DNA of 64,000 nucleotides, from contig NZ_KE386491.1 of the NCBI RefSeq assembly GCF_000427405.1, positions 3,977,812 to 4,041,811 of the forward strand. The letters run 5' to 3'. Of this stretch, positions 33,901 through 43,825 are shown piece after piece. The position numbers were made by a program, and so were the translations under genes. Each line of letters opens with the position of its first letter. Position 1 is the first letter of the stretch. Below the pieces are notes generated by a model that had not been told where the DNA came from, did not search any database, and worked only from the letters and a program-made list of their open reading frames with translations. This stretch comes from Flectobacillus major DSM 103. GTDB lineage: Bacteria; Bacteroidota; Bacteroidia; Cytophagales; Spirosomataceae.

Positions 33901-34932
33901 GTGAAGATATATTATAGCTTACTAATCGCCTTATTTTTGAGTGGCTGTACCAAAACTCCCTATCGATTGACGAGTCATTTTTCCAATGACCTTGTACCAC
34001 CAACCCCCAATTATGCTGAAGAAAAAAATTGGGCAGCCTTGCCCCATAAAAGTGACCCAGCCGATTTGGTACCGTATAAATCTTCATTTGTGGATTTACA
34101 AAAGGAGGCCAAAGTGGATGTTTTCTTTATTCATCCAACCATTTTTACCAGCAAACCCCAAAATCAGTATCAATGGAATGCCGATATTTTGGATAGCACC
34201 ATGAATCAGGCTATCGACCAATCTACGATTTTGAACCAAGCATCGGTATTCAATGGTTCTTGTAGTATATATGCTCCGAGGTATCGACAGGCTCATTATC
34301 ATGCTTTTATTACGCAAGATTTGAGCGATAAAGAAAGGTCACTTGCAATAGCTTATGCCGATGTAAAAGCCGCTTTTGAGTATTATTTAAAGCATTATAA
34401 CAATGGCAGGCCTATTGTAATTGCATCGCATAGCCAAGGAACAGTTCATGCTAAAAAATTATTGAAGGAGTTTTTTGATAGAAAAGAACTTAAACAAAAA
34501 CTTGTGGCGGCTTATTTGGTTGGAATTGCTACTCAGCCCGATACCTTTTACGAAATTCCTGCCTGCAAAAGCGGTGATGAAACAGGATGTTTTGTATCTT
34601 GGAACACTTATGCTCGTGGCTATTACCCATCTTGGTACAATGAAGGGCTAAATACTGCTATTAGCACCAACCCCTTGACATGGAGGCTCGATGAAGATTT
34701 TGCTTCTAAAGAATTCAGCAAGGGGGGGGTGGGGTTAAAGTTTACTTTTTTCCCTCAGGCGGTAGATGCCCAAAATCATGCGGGACTTTTGTGGATTAAT
34801 AAGCCTTATGTAAAAGGGCGAGCTTTGATTCATACAAAAATATGGCATAGAGCCGACTATAATTTGTTTTATGGCAATATTAGAGATAATATCGCACAAC
34901 GAGTAAAATGGTATTTGAAGACAAGAAAATAA
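33901..34932 (+). CDS. DUF3089 lipoprotein (alpha/beta hydrolase-like)
   Basis: A 343-residue lipoprotein with a GTG start and lipobox LFLSGC (Cys16). DUF3089 features are VDVFFIHPTIFTS, SIYAPRYRQAHYHAF, a nucleophile motif IASHSQGTVHAKKLLKEF (Ser in HSQGT) and the terminal HAGLLWINKPYVKGRALIHTK. The family is regarded as hydrolase-like and is probably a surface or periplasmic esterase, but no substrate is known. It ends 4 bp before the manC start, so the two genes are probably co-transcribed although functionally unrelated. Confidence 0.88.
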   Translation: MKIYYSLLIALFLSGCTKTPYRLTSHFSNDLVPPTPNYAEEKNWAALPHKSDPADLVPYKSSFVDLQKEAKVDVFFIHPTIFTSKPQNQYQWNADILDSTMNQAIDQSTILNQASVFNGSCSIYAPRYRQAHYHAFITQDLSDKERSLAIAYADVKAAFEYYLKHYNNGRPIVIASHSQGTVHAKKLLKEFFDRKELKQKLVAAYLVGIATQPDTFYEIPACKSGDETGCFVSWNTYARGYYPSWYNEGLNTAISTNPLTWRLDEDFASKEFSKGGVGLKFTFFPQAVDAQNHAGLLWINKPYVKGRALIHTKIWHRADYNLFYGNIRDNIAQRVKWYLKTRK

Positions 34933-34936
34933 CTAT

Positions 34937-36004
34937 ATGAATAACAATTATGTCATTATCATGGCAGGAGGTATCGGAACAAGGTTTTGGCCTTTTAGTC
35001 GCACCTCTAATCCAAAACAATTCCATGATGTATTAGGAACAGGCAAAACCCTTTTACAACAAACCGCAGAACGTTTTGAAGATATTTGCCCCAAAGAAAA
35101 TATATACGTTGTTACTAGTAGCGACTATATAGATTTAGTACAACAGCAGTTACCATACCTAGCCACTGGACAAATCTTGGCAGAGCCTTGCCGTCGTAAT
35201 ACGGCTCCTTGTGTAGCTTTGGCTTCGTATAAAATTGCACAGCAAAATCCTGATGCCAATATCGTTGTGGCTCCTGCCGACCATATTATTTTGAAGGAAA
35301 AAGAATTTGAAAAGAAAATCAAAATTGCTTTAGCTGCAGCCTCTAAGGCCGACATATTGGTAACGTTGGGTATTTCGCCAAGTCGTCCCGACACAGGATA
35401 TGGGTATATCCAGTATGTGCGAGAAGAAGGCGAGGTGAAAAAAGTGAAAAGCTTTCGAGAAAAGCCTCAGTTGGCATTGGCTCAAGAGTTTTTGGCAAGT
35501 GGCGAATACGTTTGGAATGCAGGCATATTTATCTGGTCTTCAAAAGCTATTATCAAGGCTTTTGAAGAGTATGCTCCTGCTATACATCAGATTTTTGAGC
35601 AAGGAAATGCCGTATATTTTACCGATAAAGAAAATGAGTTTATCGACCAAGCTTATCAAACTTGCCAAAGTATTTCTATCGACTATGCTATTATGGAAAA
35701 AGCCCAGAATGTACATGTTGTATTGGGCGATATTGGCTGGTCGGACTTAGGTACGTGGAAATCACTTTACGAAATTTCGGACAAAGACCAACACCAAAAC
35801 GTAGTAGATGGTAAAGTGTTATTGTACAACGTAAAAGACTCGATTATCAAAACACCCCACAATCGTTTGGTAGTAGTACAAGGCTTGGAAGGCTATATTG
35901 TGGCCGAATACGACAACGTTTTGATGATTTGCCAGAAAGACCAAGAACAAAAAGTAAAAGATTTTGTAGCTGAAGCAGGCAAACAAGGGGGCGATTTTGT
36001 GTAG
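34937..36004 (+). CDS. manC: mannose-1-phosphate guanylyltransferase
   Basis: It makes GDP-mannose from mannose-1-phosphate and GTP, the precursor of mannosylated and fucosylated glycans. The 355 residues form one nucleotidyltransferase domain: GGIGTRFWPFSR (residues 12-23), EPCRRNTAPCVALA, VAPADHIILKE, TGYGYIQY, FREKPQLALAQEFLASGEYVWNAGIFIW and GDIGWSDLGTWKSLYE. The isomerase domain of bifunctional ManC/AlgA is absent. GDP-L-fucose synthase is encoded at 62.4 kb, and a gmd gene would be expected nearby outside the window. It follows the DUF3089 gene by 4 bp and ends at a hairpin. Confidence 0.95.
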   Translation: MNNNYVIIMAGGIGTRFWPFSRTSNPKQFHDVLGTGKTLLQQTAERFEDICPKENIYVVTSSDYIDLVQQQLPYLATGQILAEPCRRNTAPCVALASYKIAQQNPDANIVVAPADHIILKEKEFEKKIKIALAAASKADILVTLGISPSRPDTGYGYIQYVREEGEVKKVKSFREKPQLALAQEFLASGEYVWNAGIFIWSSKAIIKAFEEYAPAIHQIFEQGNAVYFTDKENEFIDQAYQTCQSISIDYAIMEKAQNVHVVLGDIGWSDLGTWKSLYEISDKDQHQNVVDGKVLLYNVKDSIIKTPHNRLVVVQGLEGYIVAEYDNVLMICQKDQEQKVKDFVAEAGKQGGDFV

Positions 36005-36025
36005 TTTCAATAGTATATCATAGAA

Positions 36026-36066
36026 AGCATAGAAATACAGTACCCTTAAAGCTGTATCTCTATGCT
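36026..36066 (+). terminator. terminator of manC
   Basis: AGCATAGAAATACAG (36026-36040) and CTGTATCTCTATGCT (36052-36066) pair apart from one opposed mismatch. It starts 21 bp after the manC stop; a short T run (GCTTTTT) follows 9 bp later. Confidence 0.55.
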
Positions 36067-36251
36067 AATAATAGCTTTTTCTTGAAAATAGTAGCTGTTC
36101 CCCCAAACACTGTTTGCGAGAAAAATAAACGTATAATGAACATAGGTTAGAAAATATCCATCAAATATATTGGTAGAATTCCAATGGCTATTTGGCTAAC
36201 GATTTTACTTGCCAGTTATAAAAGTTATTAATACTAGACATCAAAACACAG

Positions 36252-36542
36252 GTGAAATTGATTGAGCAAATAAATGATAAAGAATTAGCAATATTAAAAA
36301 GCAGAACAGATATTAGTTTTTTACCCATTAGGCAAATATTATTAATAAATAATGAAATTAAACTAATTAACTCATTAGAATACCCTCAAAAAGGTTTACT
36401 TCGTTCTGACGGATATTTTGTTTTGGGTGTGGCCTATTATGTACTTATCAGTAAAGACATAGACAACCTTAAATTTTTGGGTAATACAGAGCAAACAGAG
36501 TCAATAAAAAAAGTATTAAAATTAGCCTTTGAAAAAAGATAA
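36252..36542 (+). CDS. hypothetical protein (96 aa)
   Basis: An open frame from a GTG at 36252 to 36542. The product KLIEQINDKELAILKSRTDISFLPIRQILLINNEIKLINSLEYPQKGLL... is a soluble mixed alpha/beta protein without recognised motif. It is very AT-rich compared with neighbours and lies at the left edge of the accessory region that includes the decayed exporter locus. No signal peptide. It may be a foreign gene. Confidence 0.5.
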   Translation: MKLIEQINDKELAILKSRTDISFLPIRQILLINNEIKLINSLEYPQKGLLRSDGYFVLGVAYYVLISKDIDNLKFLGNTEQTESIKKVLKLAFEKR

Positions 36543-36729
36543 CCAACAAAGGGAACTTCTAAAATACAAGATAAAACAGGGATGTTGCTTTGTTACTGGT
36601 ATCATGAGATAGTATTATTGATGAGCCTTGTTGAAAGCTCTTTAATTATCAATATTAAATCTAAAAATGGCTATTTAATACCTATTAAAAATAGCCATAT
36701 TCACCCATGTGCTGTATAGAAGTTTAGTA

Positions 36730-36930
36730 TTAAACCTGCACCAAAAAGTCTAAATTCACACCAAAAACCTGAGCTAATCTTTGAGCTTTTAATAGATTAG
36801 GAATACTTTTATCGCTTTCCCAAGCGGATATTTTACTTTGTGAAGGAATGTTGATTAAATCAGCTAAAGCTGCTTGCGAAAGGCAATTTTTCAGGCGTAG
36901 ATTCCTGATGTTTTTTCCTAGGGTTGACAT
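36730..36930 (-). CDS. small XRE-family HTH transcriptional regulator
   Basis: A 66-residue protein that is only a Cro/CI-type helix-turn-helix: GKNIRNLRLKNCLSQAALADLINIPSQSKISAWESDKSIPNLLKAQRLAQVFGVNLDFLV. The Q-x3-A-x3-I spacing of the recognition helices and the conserved W in ISAWESDKSIP are seen. There is no effector domain. It is divergent from the fragment at 37110 and is the likely local regulator of the exporter locus, as often found in such loci; this is inference. Confidence 0.85.
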   Translation of the reverse strand: MSTLGKNIRNLRLKNCLSQAALADLINIPSQSKISAWESDKSIPNLLKAQRLAQVFGVNLDFLVQV

Positions 36931-37109
36931 AGATGATAATTGTAAAAATATAACTGAGTGAAGAATTATTAATTTAAGTTAAATATATCAGAGATAAGTA
37001 AATTTTACAAGTGGAACTTATGATTTTTTTAAAATATTTGAAAATTATCTGAGTTCAGATTGGAGAGTAGGAAGATGTTTGGCAAATTTATTCATCAAAA
37101 ATAAAGGAT

Positions 37110-37454
37110 ATGATAGCTCTGAACCAACTTTTCAATACGACGAATCAACGACCAGTTGAAGTGATTAAATTATTAATAAAGCATTTACAAGTAGCAGTTA
37201 CTAATACATCTGTTAGAGAGGCATTACAAATACATCCTGATTATCCCAGTTTATTAAGTCTTAGTGACACGCTTGATACTTGGCATATTCAAAATGCTGC
37301 ATTGAAGCTTCAACCAGAACAGTTTAAAGAGTTAGAAGTACCTTTTGTTGCTCAACTTTATCAAGTATTATATTACTATTTTGTATTTGTAGGCATTTGG
37401 CAAAAAGGATTTACGAGCTGGAACGAATATGGGTTTATTTCAGCGAAACTGTAA
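37110..37454 (+). pseudogene. truncated C39-like/VKOR-type protein fragment
   Basis: The 114-residue frame begins like the N-terminal domain of the peptidase-C39-like/vitamin-K-epoxide-reductase/thioredoxin proteins found beside Bacteroidetes peptide exporters: EVIKLLIKHLQVAVTNTSVREALQIHPDYPSLLSLSDTLDTWHIQNAAL, then PFVAQLY. After this the typical FVLVT segment becomes VLYYYFVFVGIWQKGFTSWNEYGF, and the long VKOR and thioredoxin regions are absent. The normal family length is several hundred residues. It is therefore probably a 5' remnant. It may still be expressed, but the oxidoreductase half is gone. Confidence 0.6.
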
Positions 37455-37537
37455 CTCCTCGTATCGATTTTCAATATAGCTTCTACTTAAAAAAATAATT
37501 GATGTTTGATTACTAATAATCATAATACTATGAACCA

Positions 37538-38993
37538 ATGCTCTTTTTTCTTAAGTTTTTATTAGTTTGTACTTTGCTTAAAGGATATAGTAAACCCTTG
37601 GGTAACGTAAAAGTTATCTCAAAAGATTCAACCGTTTTAGCTATCCATGCTTCTTATGAAAACCCTATAAAATTTTATTACAATGACATATATTTAGAGC
37701 GTCCAATACTACATGAAATATCTTCAGATACTTCTTTTATTTTATACACAGATTATCCTGTACTTATAGTGGTAACAGATAGTACTCCGAACAGGGTAAC
37801 ATCCTACCGCAAATTTCATGGTAGGTTTACCGTCAATAATTTCTTGGTTTATCCCAGTGAGAGGATTAAGGTCTGGAAAGGTACTGATGGAATAACTCGT
37901 ATGATGTCGGATAATGATATTAGGACAAATGAACTCAATTTTTTTGTCGATATGGAGAAAGAGTTAGGGTTATTTGAAGGATTTGGCTCGGATCTTATTC
38001 CCATAAAATTCTCAGCACTTGAGGAATTAGATTTTGTAAATAGCCGATTCAATAAACGCATGGATTTTCTTAATAAGTATCAGAAAAGAAATGCATTAAG
38101 TGCTAAATTTATCAACCAAGTACAAAAGGCATTTCAAACAAAAAGGCTAGAAAGACTAATATCACCCTACTACTCATTTTATTCAGGAGTTTTCAAAAAA
38201 AGGGATAATCTGATTGATAATACACTGGAAGAATGGATTAAATGAAGAAGAATATTTCTATCATCCTGAATATCGTGGTACTATTCAACAATATTTACAT
38301 TATTGGGCACTAAACAATCATAAACAAACAGATATTTCAACATTAATAATTCTTGCAAACCAATTGCTAAAAGGGAATGTAAAAGAGATTGCATTGTATG
38401 ATTTGATACGTTATGCTGCTATAACAGGACAAGATAAAGTAGCAATAGTGACAGCTTTTACAGATTATTTAAAATATGCTTCCGATGGCTTCTTAAAAGA
38501 GTACGTAATAAAAAGTTTTCAACCACAAATACTTGCAAAACGATTAGGTGTTGGAAACGATATTATGTATAGTGAACTGGTTTCTGACAGAGATGTTAAA
38601 TATCATAGCTGGGTTGAGCTATTGAGTACAGATGAAAATAAGTTTATTTATTTAGATTTTTGGGCAAGCTGGTGTGCTCCTTGTAGAACAGAAATGCCTA
38701 ACTCCAAGAAACTACTAGAAGAATATTCTTCTAAAGGAGTTAAGTTTATTTATATTTCAATAGATGATAATGTAAGTTCATGGAAAAAAGCTATTGCCGA
38801 ATTAGGGCTCAGTAATTCAACTAACTATCTTTTGCCAGAGGGTAAAATGTCGCCTTTTTCTGAGAAATTCAAGATTAACACAATTCCTCGTTACATGCTA
38901 GTAGGCAAAGACGGACAAATAATCAATGATAATGCCCCTCGCCCCTCTGACCCTAAAATTCGACAACTATTGGATGAAGTGTTAAGAAAGTGA
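37538..38993 (+). pseudogene. frameshifted thioredoxin/TlpA-domain gene
   Basis: Two overlapping frames make one interrupted gene. The first (37538-38245) begins with a hydrophobic leader (MLFFLKFLLVCTLLKG) and ends DNTLEEWIK. The second continues in the next frame with NEEEYFYHPEYRGTIQQYLHYWALN from about 38240 and carries the thioredoxin domain: FIYLDFWASWCAPCRTEMPNSKKLL (CxxC), IYISIDDN and the cis-proline segment NTIPRYML. Its apparent start at 38214 is a TTG inside the first frame. The break is at TGG ATT A AAT GAA, one extra A or two lost bases. Together they would make a secreted disulfide reductase of about 480 residues. A sequencing error cannot be excluded. Confidence 0.75.
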
Positions 38994-39024
38994 GTTTATA
39001 AAACCTCTAAATTGTCTACTACCC

Positions 39025-41223
39025 ATGCCCCAATTCCCCTTCTACCAACAACTCGACCAAATGGATTGCGGGCCTACTTGTTTACGTATGATAGCGAAAC
39101 ATTATGGGCTTAGTCTTAATATACAAAATATACAAAGACTTCGAGATGCTTCGGGGTTTAGTCGAGAGGGCGTTTCATTATTGGGTATTGCCGAGGCGGC
39201 TGAAAGCGTGGGGTTTAGAACTATCGCCGTAAAAGTTACAATTGATAAATTAGTCAATGATGCTCCGATCTCTTGTATTATTCACTGGCAACAAAATCAC
39301 TTTGTGGTTTTGGTAGAATTGCAAAAAAACGTTGTTTTGTTGGCTGATCCAGCCAAAGGTTTACGCAAAATGCCTAAAGAAGATTTTTGCGAGCATTGGG
39401 CTACTACGCAAGAAGATGGTCAACCAGTAGGAGTGGCGTTATTGTTAGAACCAACCCCTGCTTTTTATGAGCAAGAGGACGATAAAAAACAGGGTTTAGA
39501 TTTTTCGTATCTTCTTAAATACCTTTGGTCATATAAAAAATTATTGGTACAGTTAGCCATTGGCTTATTAGTGGGGAGTGGTTTACAATTGGTTTTCCCC
39601 TTCCTTACGCAGTCAATCGTAGATGTTGGTATTCAGACACGTAATCTAAACTTTATCTATGTCATGCTGGCGGCACAATTGATGCTTTTTGCTAGTAGAA
39701 CTGTCGTAGAGTTTATCCGTTCATGGATATTACTGCATATCAGTATCCGTATCAATCTCTCAATTCTTTCCGATTTTCTGATAAAACTAATGAAGTTGCC
39801 CATGTCATTTTTTGATACAAAAATGTTTGGCGACATCATGCAACGCATTGGCGACCATAGCCGTATCGAGCAGTTTATGACGGGGCAAACGCTCAATACA
39901 CTTTTCTCTATGGTCAACCTGCTGATATTTGGCTTTGTGTTGGCTTTATATAGTATGCCTATCTTTTCGATTTTTATGATTGGGTCTGTTCTGTATGCCT
40001 GTTGGGTTGTACTTTTTTTGAAAGAAAGAAGAAAATTAGATTTCAAAATGTTTGATGTGGCTGCCAAAAATCAAGGCTCATTGGTGCAATTGATTCAGGG
40101 AATGCAAGAAATAAAATTAGCCAATGCCGAACACCTCAAACGCTGGGAATGGGAGCGTATTCAAACCAGAATGTTTCAATTTCAAACAAAAGGATTGGCT
40201 TTAAATCAGTACCAACAAGCAGGAACGTTTTTCTTGAATGAGGGAAAAAATATCTTAATCACTTTTTTCTCAGCCAAAGCTGTGGTTGATGGTCAACTAA
40301 CTTTAGGGACAATGTTGGCAATTCAATACATTATCGGGCAATTAAATGCCCCGATTGAGTCGTTAATCCAATTTGTACAAGCAGCCCAAAGTGCTAAAAT
40401 TAGCTTAGAACGATTGAATGAGATCCATAAGCTGGAGGATGAAGAAAAAAACGAATCACTTACGTATACACAATTAGGTAATAAAGGAGCAAGTATTTCG
40501 CTGAAGAATATCAGTTTTACTTATCCTGGAGCAGGCAATGAAGCTGTTTTGAAAAATATTCACTTAAATATTCCACAAGGTAAAGTAACGGCCATTGTAG
40601 GTATGAGTGGAAGTGGTAAAGCGACATTGCTGAAACTATTACTGAAGTTTTATGACGTAAAAGGAGAAGTAAAAATAGGAAATGCTCCTTTTGATAGTTT
40701 TAAGGCAAGCAATTGGCGAAGAAAATGTGGCGTGGTAATGCAAGATGGATTTATTTTTTCAGATACTGTTGCTCGTAATATTGCTTTGGGCGACGAACAA
40801 CCCAACCTTGAAAAGCTATACCACGCCTGTGATGTGGCTAATATTTTAACATTTATTGAAAGCTTACCTTTGGGATTTAACACCAAGATAGGCTAGGAAG
40901 GAAACGGAATAAGCCAAGGACAAAAACAGCGTTTGCTTATTGCTAGAGCTGTTTACAAAGACCCCGAATATCTATTTTTTGATGAGGCTACCAATGCCCT
41001 TGATGCCAATAATGAAAAGAAAATTTTAGAAAACCTTGATGAGTTCTTTAGTGGCAGAACCGTTGTTGTGGTTGCACATAGACTTAGTACAGTCAAAAAT
41101 GCAGACCAAATTGTGGTATTGCATAATGGCAAAATAACAGAAACTGGAACACATGAAAGTTTAACTTTTCAACGAGGTGAATACTTCAACTTAGTAAAAA
41201 ATCAATTAGAGCTAGGCAATTAA
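39025..41223 (+). pseudogene. peptidase-C39 ABC exporter interrupted by an in-frame TAG
   Basis: The frame would give a 732-residue peptidase-containing ABC transporter: C39 protease (1-140; catalytic Cys15 in QMDCGPTC, His92 in NHFVVL, Asp108 in ADPAKG), a six-helix export domain (about 160-450) and an ABC ATPase. At codon 624 (40894-40896) a TAG follows TKIG, separating the last 108 codons (EGNGISQGQKQRLLIARAV, Walker B YLFFDEATNA, H-loop) in the same frame. Walker A reads GMSGSGKATLL, with Ala533 where Thr is expected. The signature, Walker B and H-loop thus lie beyond the stop. A truncated product would lack ATPase activity. Confidence 0.85.
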
Positions 41224-41267
41224 ACAATGCCGTTGTGGATTTAGTAACGAAGCCTGTAATAATAAAT

Positions 41268-42626
41268 ATGGAAATTAATATTAATGACATAAATCCTCCC
41301 CAAATCTACTTGAATGGTTATGAACCTAAAAAAGTGGATATACCAAAACCAAAGTTGGAACTTCGTTCGGAAGAGGTAAGTGATGTTTTAAGCAAGCGTC
41401 CAATGCTGATTATTAGGCATGGATTAACAATTATTGCGTTAATGGGTATCGTTGGTATTTTGGCTTCGTGGTATATTAAGTATCCTGAAATTATTAAAGG
41501 CAATGTAATAATTACGACAGAAGTACCGCCAATAAAGGTAATACCTAAGGCTTCGGGTCGTTTACAGAAGCTATTAGTACATCCCAATCAAGCAGTACAT
41601 CAAGGTGATTTTGTTGCTGAAATAGAGAATACTACTCGGTTAGAAAATTTACCCGTTTTACAAACACTCTCACAACAATTAAAACGCTATTTACAAAATA
41701 CGTCTTTGAAGGTAGTTTTCCCTTCCAATGCACTCACCTTTGGTGATTTACAAATGGAGTATAATAACCTACTAAAAAACTACCAAGAATCGGAGAGGTT
41801 ATTGGATGACGTTATTTATGGGCAACGAAAAAATATATTGATACAGCAAATCGCTGATTATAAAAAATTAGTAGCAATTAATCAGCAACAGGTGGAAATC
41901 AATAAAGAAGAATTTAGAAATATCGAAATGAAGTATCTTGCAGATAAAAAGCTCTATCAAGAGAAGGTTTATGGGAAATTAGAATTTTTGGGCTTTGAAA
42001 ATACATTCTTACAAAAGAAAAAAGAAAATGAGAATTACGCCAAAATATTGATAGAGAATAGCTTGACACTTTCGGAAAGACAAAAACAATTAGTAGAGTT
42101 GGACTTTGAATACCTCCAAAAAACCAGAACCTATCAGGATAATCTACAACAGTCTGTCCAGAATATAGAGAACCTTTTGGCAAATTGGCAACAGCATTAT
42201 ATAATTTCTGCACCTTCGGATGGCACTTTAAATTTTTTGAAAAACCTTACCGAAAATCAAATGATTCGGGCAGGTGATACCCTATTTGCGGTAGTTCCTC
42301 AAAAACAGACAATTATTGCATTAGCTAATGTGACAGCTCAAAATTTTGGGAAAGTAAAAGTAGGTCAGAAAGCCATTGTAAAGCTAGTTAATTACCCTTT
42401 TGAAGAATACGGAAGTCTATCTGGCAGTATCCAAAATATAGAATATACTCCCATGGGAAATCAGTATCGAATACAAATTAAATTACCAATAGGACTGAAT
42501 ACTAATTACCATAAAACATTACCATTCAGAGCCGATATGCAGGGTTCTGTAGAGATTATTACTGAAGATTTGAGACTATTGGAAAGGTTTTTTTATAATA
42601 TAAGAAAAATCCTGAACCAATATTAG
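41268..42626 (+). CDS. HlyD-family membrane-fusion protein
   Basis: From the ATG at 41268 the product has 452 residues (a GTG at 41235 adds 11). It is the periplasmic adaptor that partners a C39-type ABC exporter: one N-terminal membrane helix (LTIIALMGIVGILASWYI), a lipoyl/barrel-sandwich half-motif (IPKASGRLQKLLVHPNQAVHQGDFVAEIEN), long coiled-coil helices (about 165-315), the second half-motif IISAPSDGTLNFLKNLTENQMIRAGDTLFAVVPQ, and a C-terminal beta-barrel. It appears intact, unlike the upstream transporter. It follows that gene by 44 bp. Confidence 0.88.
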   Translation: MEININDINPPQIYLNGYEPKKVDIPKPKLELRSEEVSDVLSKRPMLIIRHGLTIIALMGIVGILASWYIKYPEIIKGNVIITTEVPPIKVIPKASGRLQKLLVHPNQAVHQGDFVAEIENTTRLENLPVLQTLSQQLKRYLQNTSLKVVFPSNALTFGDLQMEYNNLLKNYQESERLLDDVIYGQRKNILIQQIADYKKLVAINQQQVEINKEEFRNIEMKYLADKKLYQEKVYGKLEFLGFENTFLQKKKENENYAKILIENSLTLSERQKQLVELDFEYLQKTRTYQDNLQQSVQNIENLLANWQQHYIISAPSDGTLNFLKNLTENQMIRAGDTLFAVVPQKQTIIALANVTAQNFGKVKVGQKAIVKLVNYPFEEYGSLSGSIQNIEYTPMGNQYRIQIKLPIGLNTNYHKTLPFRADMQGSVEIITEDLRLLERFFYNIRKILNQY

Positions 42627-42718
42627 GGCTTGAAGATCACTGGTGAACCACCAAGTGTTTAGCCTGCTTATCCAAACACTTAGTAGTCGAAAATCAAAGT
42701 ATGATTGTCACACAAATA

Positions 42719-43597
42719 TTATTCTGCTGCAAAATCAATCAAGCCTCTGATTTGGGTTAATATTTCTACATTATCAGGACAATCGATGTCTTGACCAATT
42801 ACCTGATAACCCGTAATTAAAATCTTACTTTCTGGAAAAGTATGAGCTAGCTTATATACATACTTCTGGATTTCGTCTTGTGCTGGTACACTCGTTACAA
42901 CCGTCATGAGGTAGTCGGGTTTGTGGACATTATAAGCAAATACCAGTTCGTTGAAAGGTAAACTTTGTCCTAAATACACCACTTTGTTTTGGCGGGCACG
43001 AATAATATAGTTGGCAAAAAGTAAGCTTGTTTCATGTAGTTCTCCTTCTGGTAAAAATAATAAATACTTTTTAGAGCCAGGGCGAAGTGAAGGCAATTGG
43101 CCATCAATTGCCACGATAAGCTTTTGACGAATAAGATTAGAAATAAAATGCTCTTGAGCTGGCCCTATAGACCCCGTTATCCATAAAGTACCAATACGAC
43201 TCAAGAATGGATAGATAATATTAATCATCATATTCTCAAAGCCAAATTGGAGGGTGTTTGTGCTAATGATTTTCTCAAAACGCTCTTCGTCCAAATCAAG
43301 CATAGCAATTGTAAGGGCATGAATTTGGTCGGGATAATTGATTTGTTTATCCGAAATCAACATCACCTCTTTGGCCATTTCATCCAAAGACATTTTGGCT
43401 ATTTCCGAAATCTTATAGCCGTGGTCTTTGAGTAAGGCTATATTCAACACAAGTTTTAGGTTCTCATCATCATAAGAACGAATATTTGTATCGGTTCGGT
43501 TGGGTTTGAGAATATCATACCGTTGCTCCCAGATTCTGAGAGTATGTGCTTTAATACCCGATAATTGTTCGAGATCTTTGATTGAATAATTGCTCAT
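42719..43597 (-). CDS. MerR regulator with B12-binding domain (CarH/LitR-like photoreceptor)
   Basis: A 292-residue protein: N-terminal MerR winged helix (1-75, SIKDLEQLSGIKAHTLRIWEQRYDILKP), a four-helix B12-cap domain (about 90-165) and a Rossmann cobalamin domain. The CarH-type W-x9-EH motif is present (W139, E149, H150), and His188 in PEGELHETS corresponds to the cobalt-ligating histidine of CarH. These regulators repress carotenoid genes in the dark through adenosylcobalamin and release DNA on light. The neighbouring CruF-like gene (43826-44518) is a fitting target. Photosensing is inference from family and motif. Confidence 0.85.
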   Translation of the reverse strand: MSNYSIKDLEQLSGIKAHTLRIWEQRYDILKPNRTDTNIRSYDDENLKLVLNIALLKDHGYKISEIAKMSLDEMAKEVMLISDKQINYPDQIHALTIAMLDLDEERFEKIISTNTLQFGFENMMINIIYPFLSRIGTLWITGSIGPAQEHFISNLIRQKLIVAIDGQLPSLRPGSKKYLLFLPEGELHETSLLFANYIIRARQNKVVYLGQSLPFNELVFAYNVHKPDYLMTVVTSVPAQDEIQKYVYKLAHTFPESKILITGYQVIGQDIDCPDNVEILTQIRGLIDFAAE

Positions 43598-43825
43598 TTT
43601 TGGTATTGGTGGTCTAATTGCTTCAGCATTCTTAACATAACCGTCCTAGCTTTTCTGAGGAACGACCAAATACAAAACATTTTACGCTGGAATAATGTAT
43701 CAAAAGCTTCCGATGAAGCGTATCAAGTAGCTTCAAAAGGTTGTATGCTTTCTTGTTAATGAAATTGTATGGTTTTAAACCTTTGTTTAATAAAAAGGTT
43801 TTGTAATTAAACAAAATTAGTGTAA

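Noticed and set aside
38214-38993. Independent thioredoxin gene starting at 38214
   Set aside because: The start is a TTG within the preceding frame; homology runs continuously across both frames, so a single broken gene is simpler.
40880-40935. Programmed stop-codon recoding or selenocysteine/pyrrolysine at the TAG
   Set aside because: No SECIS-like or pyl signal was seen, and the Walker A change and neighbouring lesions point to decay.
43632-43814. 60-residue minus-strand frame between the MerR and CruF genes
   Set aside because: AT-rich, no conserved pattern, and it occupies the promoter region of the MerR gene.
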